DNA of 64,000 nt from Streptococcaceae bacterium AF54-32pH5A (GCA_027682205.1 JAQDAD010000001.1:434001-498000); one strand, 5' to 3'; shown: positions 8,704-19,655, numbered from the stretch's first letter. Notes: generated by a model from the letters alone, not told the origin. Translations and numbers: made by a program.

Positions 8704-9234
8704 CTATTTTTGACGAATGACAAAATGGCGCTGTCCCTTGTCCTCTTTCTGAGACTTTTGGTCCTTATGACGACGTCTATTTCTCTTATCCGCATTTGGT
8801 TTTCTCTTGTTTTGCGAAGGTTTCTTTCCTCTTCTAGGAAGGTTTTCCTCATCCTTTTTACGCATTTTCTTGTCAAATGACGCACGCTTAGGTGCTTGGT
8901 TTTCTAGGACAAAATAAGCACAACCATAACTACAGTACTCCAAAAGATAATCTTGTAAGCGACTGATTTTTTCAATTTTTTCCTCTGTTCGGTCGTCTTT
9001 GTAAAAACCGCGCAGGCGAAGCTGTTCATTGCTCCAGTCCCCCACGACATAATCAAACTTGGTCAACACTTCTGAGAAGCGCTGGTTAAAGACTGTCACA
9101 TCGAAAGCATCCTTGATATTTTCAACCAAGGTAAAAGCAATCCCTTCAGTCTCAACCCTATCCCCATTTACCTGAAATTCTGGGCCAGGAAACTTGTTAT
9201 AGTTGTATAATTCAGGTGCAATTTCTTTACGCAT
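8704..9234 (-). CDS. YutD-like protein with a basic tail
   Basis: 176 residues. Positions about 10-120 match the YutD family found in Firmicutes (YNYNKFPGPEFQVNGDRVE, then the DYVVGDWSNEQLRLRGFY segment). The last 60 residues are a lysine/arginine-rich disordered tail suited to nucleic-acid contact. It precedes rlmN in the same operon as in pneumococcus. Function unknown; an RNA-related role is inferred from the tail and the neighbour. Confidence 0.82.
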   Translation of the reverse strand: MRKEIAPELYNYNKFPGPEFQVNGDRVETEGIAFTLVENIKDAFDVTVFNQRFSEVLTKFDYVVGDWSNEQLRLRGFYKDDRTEEKIEKISRLQDYLLEYCSYGCAYFVLENQAPKRASFDKKMRKKDEENLPRRGKKPSQNKRKPNADKRNRRRHKDQKSQKEDKGQRHFVIRQK

Positions 9235-9311
9235 AGTCTTCCTTTTCCACGATTACTTAACACTCTATTTTACCATATTTTCTAGCAGTTAGCACGTTTC
9301 TCATAAAAATG

Positions 9312-9339
9312 AAAAAAGTCTGACGATTCTGTCAGACTT
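9312..9339 (-). terminator. sodA terminator
   Basis: Stem 9316-9324 with 9331-9339 (9 bp) and a T run on the minus strand (complement of 9312-9317), 50 nt past the sodA stop. Confidence 0.75.
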
Positions 9340-9387
9340 CTGCCTTATAAACCAAAAAAGAGAAGATTGACTCTTCCCTCTATATTT

Positions 9388-9993
9388 TTATTTAGCTGCT
9401 GCGTAAAGCTCATCTACTTTGTTCCAGTTAATCACTGAGAAGAAAGCTTTGATGTAGTCAGGACGAACGTTACGGTATTTCACGTAGTAAGCATGTTCCC
9501 ATACGTCCAAGCCCAAGATTGGTTTTTTACCTTCTGAGATTGGTGTGTCTTGGTTTGCTGTTGAAGTCACTTCAAGCTTCCCTTCTTTGTTGACAACCAA
9601 CCAAGCCCATCCAGAACCAAAGCGAGTTGTAGCTGCTGCTGTGAAGGTTGCTTGGAATTCTTCAAATGAACCAAATGTTGCATCGATTGCTGCTGCAAGT
9701 TCTGCTGATGGAGCTGTTTTTTCAGGTGTCATCAATTCCCAGAAAAGAGCGTGGTTCAAGTGTCCACCACCGTTGTTGATAAGCGCTTGACGGATATCGA
9801 CTGGGATAGATTCTACATCAGCAAGCAAAGCTTCAAGGTCTTCACCGATTTCAGGGTGTTTTTCAAGAGCAGCATTGGCATTGTTGACGTAGGTTTGATG
9901 GTGCTTGTCATGGTGCAAGTGCATTGTTTCAGCATCGATATATGGTTCCAAAGCGTCGTATGCGTATGGAAGGTCTGGTAAGATAATAGCCAT
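9388..9993 (-). CDS. sodA: Manganese superoxide dismutase
   Basis: Converts superoxide to oxygen and hydrogen peroxide. 201 residues. Metal ligands are seen as the first His in [13 protein letters not shown] (His27 region), the His of NHALFW, and Asp and His in [12 protein letters not shown] near residues 161-170. The [14 protein letters not shown] and AWLVV contexts fit the Mn-type enzyme of streptococci. The start has AGAGGT upstream. It lies 69 nt after holA and has its own terminator. Confidence 0.96.
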   Translation of the reverse strand: MAIILPDLPYAYDALEPYIDAETMHLHHDKHHQTYVNNANAALEKHPEIGEDLEALLADVESIPVDIRQALINNGGGHLNHALFWELMTPEKTAPSAELAAAIDATFGSFEEFQATFTAAATTRFGSGWAWLVVNKEGKLEVTSTANQDTPISEGKKPILGLDVWEHAYYVKYRNVRPDYIKAFFSVINWNKVDELYAAAK

Positions 9994-10062
9994 CTGTAAT
10001 ACCTCTTTTTCTTTCTATATGAAAATGATAACGCAATCATCCTCTTTTTTCAAGTTTTTTGC

Positions 10063-11100
10063 TCAATTTGCTTCTGCCGCAATTTGCAAGAGTGCCTTTT
10101 CAAACAAGTAACTTTTTTCATAGACACCTGTCTTAATCTGGTAGTCTGTTTCAATCAAATAAGAAATCGCTCGCTTGAGAAACCCCAAGGAAATCCCTCT
10201 CGAATCTCTCAGAGCGAACTTGATTTGATAAGGATTAGGATTGCGTCCCAAATAAGTCCCCAGACTGCTTGCAATCTGTGATTCCGTCTGACCAGCCTCT
10301 GATAAAATTTTCACCTGGGTAAAGGTTCGGAACTGTCCTAACATGACCGCTATGAGCTTGATTTCGTCCTCCCCTTGCAGGGTCAAATCTCTAACCAAGT
10401 CACGCGCCTGGTCAATCTTCTTAGCTAAAATAAACTGAGTCAAATCAAAAATGTTGTCCTGTAAGGTCTTAGGGATGGCTTCGACAATGTCCTTCTCCTC
10501 AATCACGCCGTCTGACTTATAAGACTGTAAAAAAAGGAGATTTTTCTGGATTTCACTAAATTGGAAACCAGATTTGATAAGTAGATTTTCAAAGGATTGC
10601 CCCACAAACTGCAAACCTTGTGTTTGACTCCATTTTTGGAAATACTGACGAATCTCTTGTTCCTTGGGTTCAATAGCGTCAAAGACAGTCGCATCACGTT
10701 TGAGCAGCTTGACCAACCGTCTCTTGCTATCCAGTTTTCCTTCTGCAAATAGCAAGAGTTTGGTTGTCGGGGAAGGATTGTCCAGATAGTCTTCAAATGC
10801 CTTGAGTTCATCGTCTGTTAAAAACCGTTTCTTGGCTGTTGTAATATCGACAAAATGGTCTAATATCACGATTTTCTCATCTGCAAAGAAAGGAAGACTG
10901 ACCAGCTCCAGTTCCACATCCTTATAGGCTACTTCTTTCATGTCAAAGTAGGCAAAATTGAGATCGGCTGGATCATAGCCGAGCTGCTTCAGCACTTGAT
11001 CCTTCATAACTTCAAACTGACCTTGGTCCGAACCTGTAAATAAGGTCAGGCTAGATAAGTTTGATAGAGACAAGTTTTGACTCTCTTCTACGGCTAGCAT
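10063..11100 (-). CDS. holA: DNA polymerase III delta subunit
   Basis: Clamp-loader subunit that opens the sliding clamp. 345 residues, normal for Firmicute HolA: an AAA+ type N-terminal region (FTGSDQGQFEVMKDQVLKQL), the middle lid, and the C-terminal collar helices ending ALLQIAAEAN. As usual for delta, it lacks a working Walker A. The gene order sodA-holA-pyrDA matches pneumococcus as I recall it. Confidence 0.93.
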   Translation of the reverse strand: MLAVEESQNLSLSNLSSLTLFTGSDQGQFEVMKDQVLKQLGYDPADLNFAYFDMKEVAYKDVELELVSLPFFADEKIVILDHFVDITTAKKRFLTDDELKAFEDYLDNPSPTTKLLLFAEGKLDSKRRLVKLLKRDATVFDAIEPKEQEIRQYFQKWSQTQGLQFVGQSFENLLIKSGFQFSEIQKNLLFLQSYKSDGVIEEKDIVEAIPKTLQDNIFDLTQFILAKKIDQARDLVRDLTLQGEDEIKLIAVMLGQFRTFTQVKILSEAGQTESQIASSLGTYLGRNPNPYQIKFALRDSRGISLGFLKRAISYLIETDYQIKTGVYEKSYLFEKALLQIAAEAN

Positions 11101-11133
11101 CTTCTCTCCTTTCTTCTGTTTTTTCTATTTCAT

Positions 11134-12069
11134 TTAGTCAATATAGCGCAATTTCCCACGGAAATCTTCTAGATTTTCGTACCCTTTTTCTGCCATGATT
11201 GCTTTTAGTTCATTGGTAATACGCTCAAAAGCACCGACGCCTTCCTTGTGAAGGGTAGTTCCCACCTGTACCATGCTGGCACCACAGAGGATATGTTCAA
11301 AGGCATCACGTCCGTTCAGAACGCCACCCGTTCCGATGATTTGGATTTGCGGATTAAGACGTTGGTAGAAGGCATGTACATTCGCGAGAGCGGTTGGTTT
11401 GATATACTCTCCACCAATGCCACCGAAACCATTTTTAGGACGAATGACGACAGACTCGTCTTCGATATAGAGACCATTTCCAATCGAGTTGACACAATTG
11501 ACAAACTTAAGTGGATACTTGTTAAAAATAGCTGCTGCTTGGTCAAAGTGAACAATGTCAAAGTATGGTGGCAATTTAATTCCAAGAGGTTTGGTAAAGT
11601 AGGCAAATACTTCTGACAAGATACGGTCTGTTGTCTCAAAATCATAGGCAATCTGAGGCTTCCCTGGAACATTTGGGCAAGAAAGATTAAGCTCTGTCAG
11701 TCCTTTAAACTCACTCTCTTGGACTTTTTTCAAGATGGTATGAGTTTCCTCTGGAGACATGCCGACCAGAGATAAGAAGAAAGTTCTGTTTGGCTCTTTT
11801 TCCTGTAAATCCAAAAGATAGTCCAGATAATAATCTAAACCATTATTTGGCAAGCCCATAGAGTTGATAGAACCAAGTGGAACATCCTGGTAACGTGGTT
11901 CAGGATTCCCCTGACGGAAGTCCAAGGTCGCTGTCTTCGTGACAAAGGTTCCTGCTGCTGAGTTTTTGACCCCTTCTAGTTCCTCTATCGTCATACAAGC
12001 CACACCCGCTGCATTCATCAAGCAATTGTCAAACTCAAAACCAGCTATTTGTGTTTTCGTCGATACCAT
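11134..12069 (-). CDS. pyrDA: Dihydroorotate dehydrogenase A (fumarate, class 1A)
   Basis: Cytosolic FMN enzyme that oxidises dihydroorotate to orotate using fumarate. 311 residues, the size of the homodimeric class 1A enzyme. The catalytic cysteine lies in [15 protein letters not shown] (about residue 130), with FMN-binding stretches GIGGEYIKP and IGTGGV. It has GGAGG before the ATG and an extended -10 (TGGTATAAT on the minus strand, TATAAT at 12104-12109). Not linked to other pyr genes here. Confidence 0.95.
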   Translation of the reverse strand: MVSTKTQIAGFEFDNCLMNAAGVACMTIEELEGVKNSAAGTFVTKTATLDFRQGNPEPRYQDVPLGSINSMGLPNNGLDYYLDYLLDLQEKEPNRTFFLSLVGMSPEETHTILKKVQESEFKGLTELNLSCPNVPGKPQIAYDFETTDRILSEVFAYFTKPLGIKLPPYFDIVHFDQAAAIFNKYPLKFVNCVNSIGNGLYIEDESVVIRPKNGFGGIGGEYIKPTALANVHAFYQRLNPQIQIIGTGGVLNGRDAFEHILCGASMVQVGTTLHKEGVGAFERITNELKAIMAEKGYENLEDFRGKLRYID

Positions 12070-12228
12070 GATTCTGATCCTCCGGATTCCATTTATTTCT
12101 AATATTATACCATACTTTCAGATTTTCTTTTTGAGAAAGTTATTTTTGCAAAAAACGTTCGTTTTTTACTGTCAGAAAAATAGTTTATTGTAAATTGAAA
12201 GAATTTTTAGAAAATTTCTGTTTTTTTC

Positions 12229-12257
12229 TTTACACTCAAAAAAAATTCTGCTATAAT
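12229..12257 (+). promoter_or_regulatory. gdhA promoter
   Basis: TTTACA (12229-12234), a 17-nt spacer and TATAAT (12252-12257). The upstream 150 bp is very AT-rich and holds no gene. The ribosome binding site AAAGGAG precedes the ATG at 12297. Confidence 0.8.
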
Positions 12258-12278
12258 GGCTCATGTAATAAAATATAA

Positions 12279-13643
<1,365 letters not shown>

Positions 13644-13659
13644 GATTCATTTGCTTAAT

Positions 13660-13686
13660 CCTCAATCGCTCTGATTGGGGATTTTT
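13660..13686 (+). terminator. gdhA terminator
   Basis: CCTCAATC (13660-13667) pairs with GATTGGGG (13673-13680), followed by ATTTTT. Confidence 0.8.
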
Positions 13687-13697
13687 ATGTCGGCTTC

Positions 13698-13728
13698 AAA
13701 AAAGCTCACTATTTAAAATAGTAAGCTT
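13698..13728 (-). terminator. Terminator of the oxidoreductase-TetR operon
   Basis: Imperfect stem 13702-13712 with 13718-13728, and a T run on the minus strand (complement of 13698-13703). Confidence 0.7.
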
Positions 13729-13739
13729 AAAATCAAGAT

Positions 13740-14393
13740 TTATTTTACTTCTACTAAGGCAAAAGACAGGCATTCAACAATTTCATTTACTGCTTCATCT
13801 ATGTCTAGGACCTCATTATTATTCAACATCATTGGAAGAGCATAAGAAAGACTCAAAGCTAGAATATAGCGAACAATTCTTTCATTTGACCAATCTCGGA
13901 TAACACCATTTTCTTTAAACTGATTCAGAACCGGACTAATTGGCTTAATGATAGAGTGAACAATGGTATTCCCTAACTGGTCAGAAATAGTTTCATCAAT
14001 AAAAGAACGGTTCAAGAGAATTTTAACTTGCATTTGATTCTCCTGAATAAAAACTAGTCTATCTCGAACTATGCTTCTTAAAAATAGCGGAAAAGACTCT
14101 TGGTTTGCTGTAAATTTCTTCTCAGAAAAATCAGCAATCACATCTGGAATAACTTGCTTAAGAAAAGTCGATAAAATTGCTTCTAAGATGCCTTCCTTAG
14201 TTTTAAAGTAACTAAAAACTGTCCCTTCTGAAACTCCAGCCTCCTTAGCAATAAAGCTGGCTGTTGTATTTTCAAAGCCAACTTCTGAAAATAACTTTAG
14301 ACTTGATAATAATACTTGACGTTGTTTTAAACTCAGGTTGCTATTTTCTAATGTCTGAGCATACTTTTCTTCTAAACTTTCCATTGCTGGCAC
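13740..14393 (-). CDS. TetR-family transcriptional regulator
   Basis: 217 residues. The helix-turn-helix is at about residues 30-70 (EVGFENTTASFIAKEAGVSE then GTVFSYFKTKEGIL), followed by an all-helical ligand domain. It follows the oxidoreductase gene by 7 nt on the same strand and very likely represses the operon through the perfect palindrome at 15433-15450. The ligand is unknown; a reactive small molecule handled by the oxidoreductase is a reasonable inference. Confidence 0.88.
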   Translation of the reverse strand: MPAMESLEEKYAQTLENSNLSLKQRQVLLSSLKLFSEVGFENTTASFIAKEAGVSEGTVFSYFKTKEGILEAILSTFLKQVIPDVIADFSEKKFTANQESFPLFLRSIVRDRLVFIQENQMQVKILLNRSFIDETISDQLGNTIVHSIIKPISPVLNQFKENGVIRDWSNERIVRYILALSLSYALPMMLNNNEVLDIDEAVNEIVECLSFALVEVK

Positions 14394-14400
14394 CTCTCTG

Positions 14401-15405
14401 CTACTTTCTTACTTTTACGACTTTCTTACCTCGAGTGTGTCCCAATTTTAGACTACGATATGCCTCTCTAACTGACTTTAGAGAAAAATCATAAACCTGA
14501 TCAATATTCAGCCGAACCTTCCCTTCTGAGACCATTTCTGCTAGAGTGTTCAAATCATCATATGTGGAATGTCTCGGGCCCGTGAACTGGGCACCTTTTA
14601 TCATAACATATGGTGAAGGTACTAGCGTTCCAATAGCCGTGCCCTTCAATCCCAAACTGAAAGCCAATTTAACATAATCACTTCCATAACAATCCAAGAA
14701 TTTTGTAATTGGCTTTGCACTTGCTGATAGAAGAGCATTCTGGATGTTCTCTTCGTAGGCTACCGGTATAGCACCTAAAGACTTCAGATAATCTGAATTT
14801 TTCTTACTCGCAATTCCAATAACTGTCGCACCTTTAGCAACCGCATACTGTACTGCGATACTTCCAATACCTCCTGCTGCTGCTGAAATAACTACAACAT
14901 CTTTAGAGTTTAGCTCAATCTTTCTAAAAGCACCTCCCACAGTTAGAGAGGCTACACCCATAGTAGCTGCATGGTTCATATCAATCATCTCTGGCTTCAA
15001 CACAATTTCTGATTCATTGACACAAATTTCTGTTGCCAAAGCTCCCCTCTTGGTGCCTAATCCAGGGTCACTGATCATTGTTCCAAAAACCTTATCACCT
15101 ACTGCAAACCGACTTACTCCTTCACCAACTTCTGTGATAACTCCAGCAAAATCCCGACCAATACCTCTTGGAAAAAGAGATGATTTTGACTCAAACCAAT
15201 GACTTGGCTTCCTTAGTTTCGTCATAAAAGATAGAAAACGAAGTGGCTTTGCACCCTCAAAAGTTTTATAATCAATAGGATTTAAACCAACTGCATAAAC
15301 TTCTACCCTAACTTGATTCACTTTCAAAGAATCAGATTTAATGTTCACTAAATCTAACACTTCTTCATCACCGAAACGACTATATTGTATTGCTTGAACA
15401 ACCAT
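14401..15405 (-). CDS. MDR-type NADPH-dependent quinone/enone oxidoreductase
   Basis: 334 residues of the medium-chain dehydrogenase/reductase superfamily, without the structural zinc cysteines. N-terminal GroES-like domain (VRVEVYAVGLNPIDYKTFEG, then GRDFAGVITEVGEGV) and a C-terminal Rossmann domain with AAAGGIGSIAVQYAVAKGA (about 170-190). Relatives reduce quinones or enones with NADPH. First gene of an operon with TetR, driven by a consensus promoter overlapped downstream by a palindromic operator, so it is probably inducible. Confidence 0.85.
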   Translation of the reverse strand: MVVQAIQYSRFGDEEVLDLVNIKSDSLKVNQVRVEVYAVGLNPIDYKTFEGAKPLRFLSFMTKLRKPSHWFESKSSLFPRGIGRDFAGVITEVGEGVSRFAVGDKVFGTMISDPGLGTKRGALATEICVNESEIVLKPEMIDMNHAATMGVASLTVGGAFRKIELNSKDVVVISAAAGGIGSIAVQYAVAKGATVIGIASKKNSDYLKSLGAIPVAYEENIQNALLSASAKPITKFLDCYGSDYVKLAFSLGLKGTAIGTLVPSPYVMIKGAQFTGPRHSTYDDLNTLAEMVSEGKVRLNIDQVYDFSLKSVREAYRSLKLGHTRGKKVVKVRK

Positions 15406-15432
15406 TGTATGAACTCCTTACACATCTAAAAA

Positions 15433-15490
15433 ATTGAGTGAGCACTCAATCATTTTTCTTAATTATATGCTTATTCCCCATAGATGTCAA
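15433..15490 (-). promoter_or_regulatory. Oxidoreductase-tetR promoter and TetR operator
   Basis: Minus-strand TTGACA (15485-15490), a 17-nt spacer and TATAAT (15462-15467). Just downstream of the -10 is ATTGAGTGAGCACTCAAT (15433-15450), two perfect 8-bp arms around AG, the expected site for the neighbouring TetR protein. Confidence 0.8.
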
Positions 15491-15585
15491 CTATACTGTT
15501 TCCAAAAGTTCTAACTAAGTTAGCTGTTCATGATAAAAATAGATCTATTTTTCCTTATGAAAGATTATCAAACTATAACTCAAAG

Positions 15586-15620
15586 AAATCCGACTGCTTA
15601 TAAAAGCAGCCGGATTTTTA
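15586..15620. terminator. Terminator after the EXLDI gene
   Basis: AAATCCG plus CTGCTT (15586-15599) pair with AAGCAG plus CGGATTT (15604-15617); T-rich on both strands. Confidence 0.75.
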
Positions 15621-15986
15621 TATATCTAATTTTTCAAAAAATTTGCCTGTTGACTGCTTTTCTTTTAGCTTCTCAAGCAGCTCATTTTCCAGAAAAGGAC
15701 TTAGTTCGTCAAAATCTTGACAAACATTAAAGACAGTTTCTCTGTCCAACTGGTCATAAGCTAGTTCGTAATAGTCCTTATGATGTTGCCAATTCTGGTC
15801 ATAATTGATATCTTTCCGCTGATAGTAAACAATATTTTGCTTCGGAGTCAGGTAAAGCTTCTGTGTTAGAATGCTTTTCTGATCTTTGGATAGTTTGCTG
15901 CGACTGAAAATCTTGACACCTTGAAAAATCTTGCGCTCATGGATACCTTGATTTGTGACTTTTAATTCAACTCTTTTATAGTGCAT
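15618..15986 (-). CDS. EXLDI family protein
   Basis: 122 residues with no signal peptide. It begins MHYKRVELKVTNQGIHERKI and ends KFFEKLDI; the terminal E-K-L-D-I is the motif after which the EXLDI family is named. The family is small, found in Firmicutes, and has no known function. A good ribosome binding site (GGAGGTG) and its own terminator show it is a real gene. It lies in the accessory block between gdhA and the gdhA duplicate. Confidence 0.75.
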   Translation of the reverse strand: MHYKRVELKVTNQGIHERKIFQGVKIFSRSKLSKDQKSILTQKLYLTPKQNIVYYQRKDINYDQNWQHHKDYYELAYDQLDRETVFNVCQDFDELSPFLENELLEKLKEKQSTGKFFEKLDI

Positions 15987-16054
15987 ATATTCACCTCCAG
16001 AAATTACCTACATTATATCAAACTCTGGCAGATTTGCAAGCAAAAGTGTCATTT

Positions 16055-16861
16055 TCAAAAGTCTTTCGTCGCCTCTAAAATCTCTTCAGTCGGTGTTACT
16101 GTGGCCTCAATAATGCTCTTACCTGTCCTTTTCAGATAGTCTTGTATCAGATGATAACCATAAGCATAGCCCGCAGCATAAGGCATTCCAACCGGTATTT
16201 GACCTTGAATCTCAGCAATTTCATCACCGTAAAGATAAGGAGCCATTTCCGCCATCCCTGTTAGCTGAAGCTGACTTGAGATGATGGGCTTAATCTCTTC
16301 TAACTGCTCTGGACTGGTTGAAGTGACCCAAGATCCGATGAGATCTTTGCCATAAAGCTCAGCTGCAAAAGACTCTGCCAATCCTTCACTGACTACCCAG
16401 TCTGCTAGTGTCGTCTGCTGGTTCCATTTGATAAATTGGAAGCGGACATTATGATTGCACTCGTGGGCCAGCGCCGCTTGCACACGTGGCAAAGTATAGT
16501 CATTCGGTAGCAGACTAAGCATGAGGTAACCTGGAATTCCACCATCTCCGCTGTGACCCTTATTGAGCCGTAGTATAGGTTTTTCTGGATTACCCAATAA
16601 AATAGTAAAATTGTAATCCTCAACCTCTAAGTCATAGCAAGCCTGCTCAAAAAGACCAATACTCCTCTTGATAGTATTCTGACAGTCTTGCCAGAGTTGA
16701 TCAGAGCTCAGAGCGTCGATAGCTGGTCTATCCTTTTCTGATAGAGTGCCGGGTAGCTGATTCATAAAACCAAGCAGGAACAAGGCATCAAATCCTCCAG
16801 GATACTTCGCTTTCAGAGGAATGTGTTGAGTCTGGTATTTCGTATCAGAAGGTGCCAACAT
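16055..16861 (-). pseudogene. 5'-truncated DUF2268 putative zinc metalloprotease
   Basis: 268 readable residues of the DUF2268 family (putative Zn-dependent proteases). The HExxH-type motif is ALAHECNHNVRF (about residues 153-164), followed by the downstream acid in VVSEGLAESFAAELYG. The first six codons (MLAPSD) are simply the antisense of the gdhA duplicate that begins at about 16846. The native start is therefore missing, and no ribosome binding site precedes the ATG. The family usually has an extra N-terminal stretch, as far as I recall. I treat it as truncated; if MLAPSD happens to match the native sequence, it may still be expressed. Confidence 0.6.
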
Positions 16862-17162
16862 GCCTAGTGACCTTGATGCGATTAAAGTCTACAAAGAAAA
16901 CGGAATCCTTTACGGACCTGCCAAAGCTGCCAACGCTGGTGGTGTAGCTGTTTCAGCGCTTAAAATGAGCCAAAACAGCCTTTGCCTTTCATGGACTCGT
17001 GAAGAAGTTGATGGACGCCTCAAAGACATCATGACAAACATCTTCAGCACAGCTAAAACAACTGCTGAAACATACGGACTTGGTACTGACTACCTTGCAG
17101 GAGCAAATATCGCTGCCTTTGAAAATGTAGCAAACGCTATGATTGCACAAGGTATTGTTTAA
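16846..17162 (+). pseudogene. Duplicate of the gdhA 3' end
   Basis: About 105 codons matching the end of gdhA (13326-13643), through the stop and including a terminator. I count roughly 20 base differences, most silent, but also E-to-K, R-to-C and N-to-S changes. The divergence is too high for a recent tandem duplication and resembles an allele from a related strain. An ATG at 16860 gives a 100-codon open frame, but there is no promoter or ribosome binding site, and only the C-terminal quarter of the enzyme is encoded. Confidence 0.9.
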
Positions 17163-17173
17163 GAAATATGCTA

Positions 17174-17205
17174 AAAACCTCAATCAAAACGATCGAGGTT
17201 TTTTT
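17174..17205 (+). terminator. Terminator of the gdhA duplicate
   Basis: AAAACCTC-ATC pairs with GAT-GAGGTTTT (17174-17204), then a T7 run. Same position relative to the stop as the gdhA terminator, but with changed bases. Confidence 0.75.
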
Positions 17206-17750
17206 GAAGCTTCATCTTCTATCAAAACTTCTTCTTCCATAGCATTTTTTATTTTTTTGCCCAAAGATAATAACGTTTCTACATCAGAGGGTTTGCTTGT
17301 CCCGAGAGGATTCCAAGTAGAAGATGATAAATTTTCATATTCCTTAGACCAAACTCGAAATTTAATGTTATCCCCCTTGGTGTCTATGTCTACATTTAAG
17401 GCTTTCGCCCCCAGTTTAGGCTCCTTATTTTTTATCCTACAGAAAATAACTTCTCCTGATACAATCTCCTTTCCATCACACCAAATCCTAATATTTCTTC
17501 CAGATAATTCTACGACAAAATACTTCACTAGACTACCTTGTATTTTTTTAATTAAAAGAAAACTAATACCAAAAAACACTAATACTATCGTATAAAAAAA
17601 AAGAGGTTGTGATTTAAAAAAATCATTCAGTTTTAAATAGAATATAGCCAACTGTATTCCCAATACAGGAAGCATGAGGAACATGGGAAAAAGGATACCA
17701 ATTATTATATCTGATTTTGCTGTTGTCGCTGTAAATTCATATCTTTCCAT
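17184..17750 (-). CDS. Hypothetical membrane protein
   Basis: 188 residues from the ATG at 17750, which has AAGGTG 7 nt upstream; an in-frame GTG at 17759 is a worse start. Two hydrophobic segments (about residues 17-42 and 50-72) are followed by a soluble beta-rich domain of about 110 residues, IRIWCDGKEIVSGEVIFCRI onward, which looks like a small PH-like or sensor domain. No family recognised. Its end overlaps the terminator of the gdhA duplicate. AT-rich compared with the core genes. Confidence 0.55.
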   Translation of the reverse strand: MERYEFTATTAKSDIIIGILFPMFLMLPVLGIQLAIFYLKLNDFFKSQPLFFYTIVLVFFGISFLLIKKIQGSLVKYFVVELSGRNIRIWCDGKEIVSGEVIFCRIKNKEPKLGAKALNVDIDTKGDNIKFRVWSKEYENLSSSTWNPLGTSKPSDVETLLSLGKKIKNAMEEEVLIEDEASKKPRSF

Positions 17751-18187
17751 CAATATCACCTTTATAACATTTCCTTTTTATAGGACATTAATCCCATACT
17801 AAGACGGATGCATCAGGGAGTTCAATCTCCCTTTCCCCTAGCAAAGATAAATTTTGAACTATTCTAAGGATATTGTACCACTATTTCTGCAAAAAATACC
17901 TTAGTAAACATAATCTCCTTCCACAGATACATCATCGCTTTATCGATCGTTGGAGTTTGATTGACATGGTTCTCTAATCAAACTCCAGAACTTTATGATG
18001 AAAATCTTATGGAACAACTGGAGACACTTTATAAATTTTCTCTTTTCAATTATAAAGAAAACCGCTAATCCTAAGAATAGCGGTTTAATCATGTTTTTAA
18101 GCTACTAATGTAGTTGCTCTATTATTTAAGAGTAACAATTTGCTAATCTTATTTTCTCCCAGTATTAGTGGGTTAATTCCTCAATTT
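17751..18187. other. Gene-free stretch left of the integrase
   Basis: No complete gene. A plus-strand frame ending at 18069 reads PELYDENLMEQLETLYKFS for about 28 codons after a stop, probably a gene remnant. A hairpin, AAACCGCTA (18059-18067) with TAGCGGTTT (18078-18086), has a T-rich right flank on the minus strand and probably ends the integrase transcript. The left end of the mobilizable element should lie between it and 18187, but I could not find a convincing direct repeat. Confidence 0.5.
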
Positions 18188-19375
18188 TCAACTTTGGCAG
18201 GAATTTGGTAGGTAAATTGATAATCCAAGATTATCTAAACTGTTTGTAATTTCTTCTGAAATTGTTGAATCACCTGAATAGTACCAGTGACTATATGTAT
18301 TCAACGTAGTTGACTTATCAGCATGTCCTAATCGATATGAAACGTATAAAGTATCCTTATGTAACACATTTATAAGGTAGGATGCGTGACTATGTCTTAA
18401 TCCTTTCCCTGTAATTTCTTGTACACCAGTAACCCTAGCATGCCTTTTAATAATCCTGGAGATTGTAGACTTACACAAGGGCGCACCAAAACGTGATATT
18501 ACATAATCTTTATCATCATTCTTGATTTGAACTTCTCGCCATTTTTTAAGTATTGTAATTGTAAAATCATCTAAATCAATTTTACGATTCCCTGCTACTG
18601 TCTTTGTTTGTTGTTTAGCATACCATACACCGTTTTTATCCTTCTCAATTGTCGAATGAACATGAATCCATTTACGTTCAAAATCAATATCTTCCCATTT
18701 AAGAGCAATACCCTCACTAACTCTTAAGCCAGTCATAAAATATAACCAGATCGTCATGTAATTATGGAGTCCCTCATACTCACTAATATCAAAAGAGTTT
18801 ATTACCTTCTTAAATTCATCAAATGTCCAAAATTTTGTATCAGGGTGCTTTCCTCTAGGATTATCTAATCCTTTAAAAGGAACTCTATCAATATAACCCA
18901 ATCTTTCTGCATAGCCCAGACATGCTTTAAATCTAGACCACATATTTTTAGCATAGTTACTAGAATACTTGTCTATAATAGCTAAGCGAAATCTTTCACA
19001 GTCAATAGTACTAATATCTGATAATTTTTTACTACCAAATTGCTTAATAAAAAACTGATGATGTGGTAAAGCGGTCTGATAAGTTACAAATTGAACTTTT
19101 TGTTGATAATATTTTAAATAAATCTCTTCCATAAACTCTCTAAAAGTTAGAAAACTATTATTAATAGTAGAGTTCACAAATTCATGTTTTAAACGAAGTA
19201 TCTCTTCATATGCTTCCTTAAAAGAATTAAACGGTAGTCCCTGTTGATTTTTCCTTCCTTTCTTTTGAATTCTTTTCCCAGTTATTGGATCAACTCCTAA
19301 TTCAATTTGAAAATAAATTTTTCCATTTGAATCTTTGTATACACCTTTATATTTCTTTGTCTTTGATATAACCAT
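18188..19375 (-). CDS. int: Tyrosine-family integrase
   Basis: 395 residues. An N-terminal arm-binding region (VISKTKKYKGVYKDSNGKIY), a core-binding SAM-like domain (about 75-175) and a catalytic domain. Catalytic residues are seen as Arg in TGLRVSEGIALKWEDIDF, the His-x-x-Arg motif inverted as GLRHSHASYL, and the Tyr nucleophile in STTLNTYSHWY near residue 372. I start at the ATG at 19375, which has GAAGGTGAG upstream. The gene overlaps the DUF3173 gene by 29 nt. It would integrate and, with a partner, excise the mobilizable element. Confidence 0.92.
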   Translation of the reverse strand: MVISKTKKYKGVYKDSNGKIYFQIELGVDPITGKRIQKKGRKNQQGLPFNSFKEAYEEILRLKHEFVNSTINNSFLTFREFMEEIYLKYYQQKVQFVTYQTALPHHQFFIKQFGSKKLSDISTIDCERFRLAIIDKYSSNYAKNMWSRFKACLGYAERLGYIDRVPFKGLDNPRGKHPDTKFWTFDEFKKVINSFDISEYEGLHNYMTIWLYFMTGLRVSEGIALKWEDIDFERKWIHVHSTIEKDKNGVWYAKQQTKTVAGNRKIDLDDFTITILKKWREVQIKNDDKDYVISRFGAPLCKSTISRIIKRHARVTGVQEITGKGLRHSHASYLINVLHKDTLYVSYRLGHADKSTTLNTYSHWYYSGDSTISEEITNSLDNLGLSIYLPNSCQS

Positions 19376-19616
19376 TTTTCTCACCTTCTATATCTGAAAA
19401 AGAAATACCAATTAAATTTTCTACAATATTTTTAGGAGCAATACCTAACCTTTTATTATCGAAAGGTGAACATCCTAATTGTACCGCATTCTTATCATTT
19501 TTTCTAGCTTCTTCAAACTTTTTTACAGCAATCTTTTTTGCTTGTCTAATAATATTTCTCGATGTGTGCTCTGGAAAACCAATCGCAACTAAATCTTTAT
19601 AATTTACTGTTTCCAT
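19347..19616 (-). CDS. DUF3173 protein, integrase partner
   Basis: 89 residues beginning METVNYKDLVAIGFPEHTSR, with a predicted helix-turn-helix-like N terminus and the tail NKRLGIAPKNIVENLIGI. DUF3173 proteins are found immediately upstream of integrases in streptococcal mobile elements and are assumed to help recombination directionality. The start at 19616 follows GGAAG; an in-frame ATG 39 nt earlier has no ribosome binding site. Confidence 0.8.
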   Translation of the reverse strand: METVNYKDLVAIGFPEHTSRNIIRQAKKIAVKKFEEARKNDKNAVQLGCSPFDNKRLGIAPKNIVENLIGISFSDIEGEKNGYIKDKEI

Positions 19617-19655
19617 GATTTTACTACTTCCTTTCCTAGATTTTTTCACCTCCAT

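Noticed and set aside
16860..17162. The 100-codon open frame of the gdhA duplicate as a functional gene
   Set aside because: No promoter or ribosome binding site, only the C-terminal quarter of the enzyme, and changes at conserved positions.
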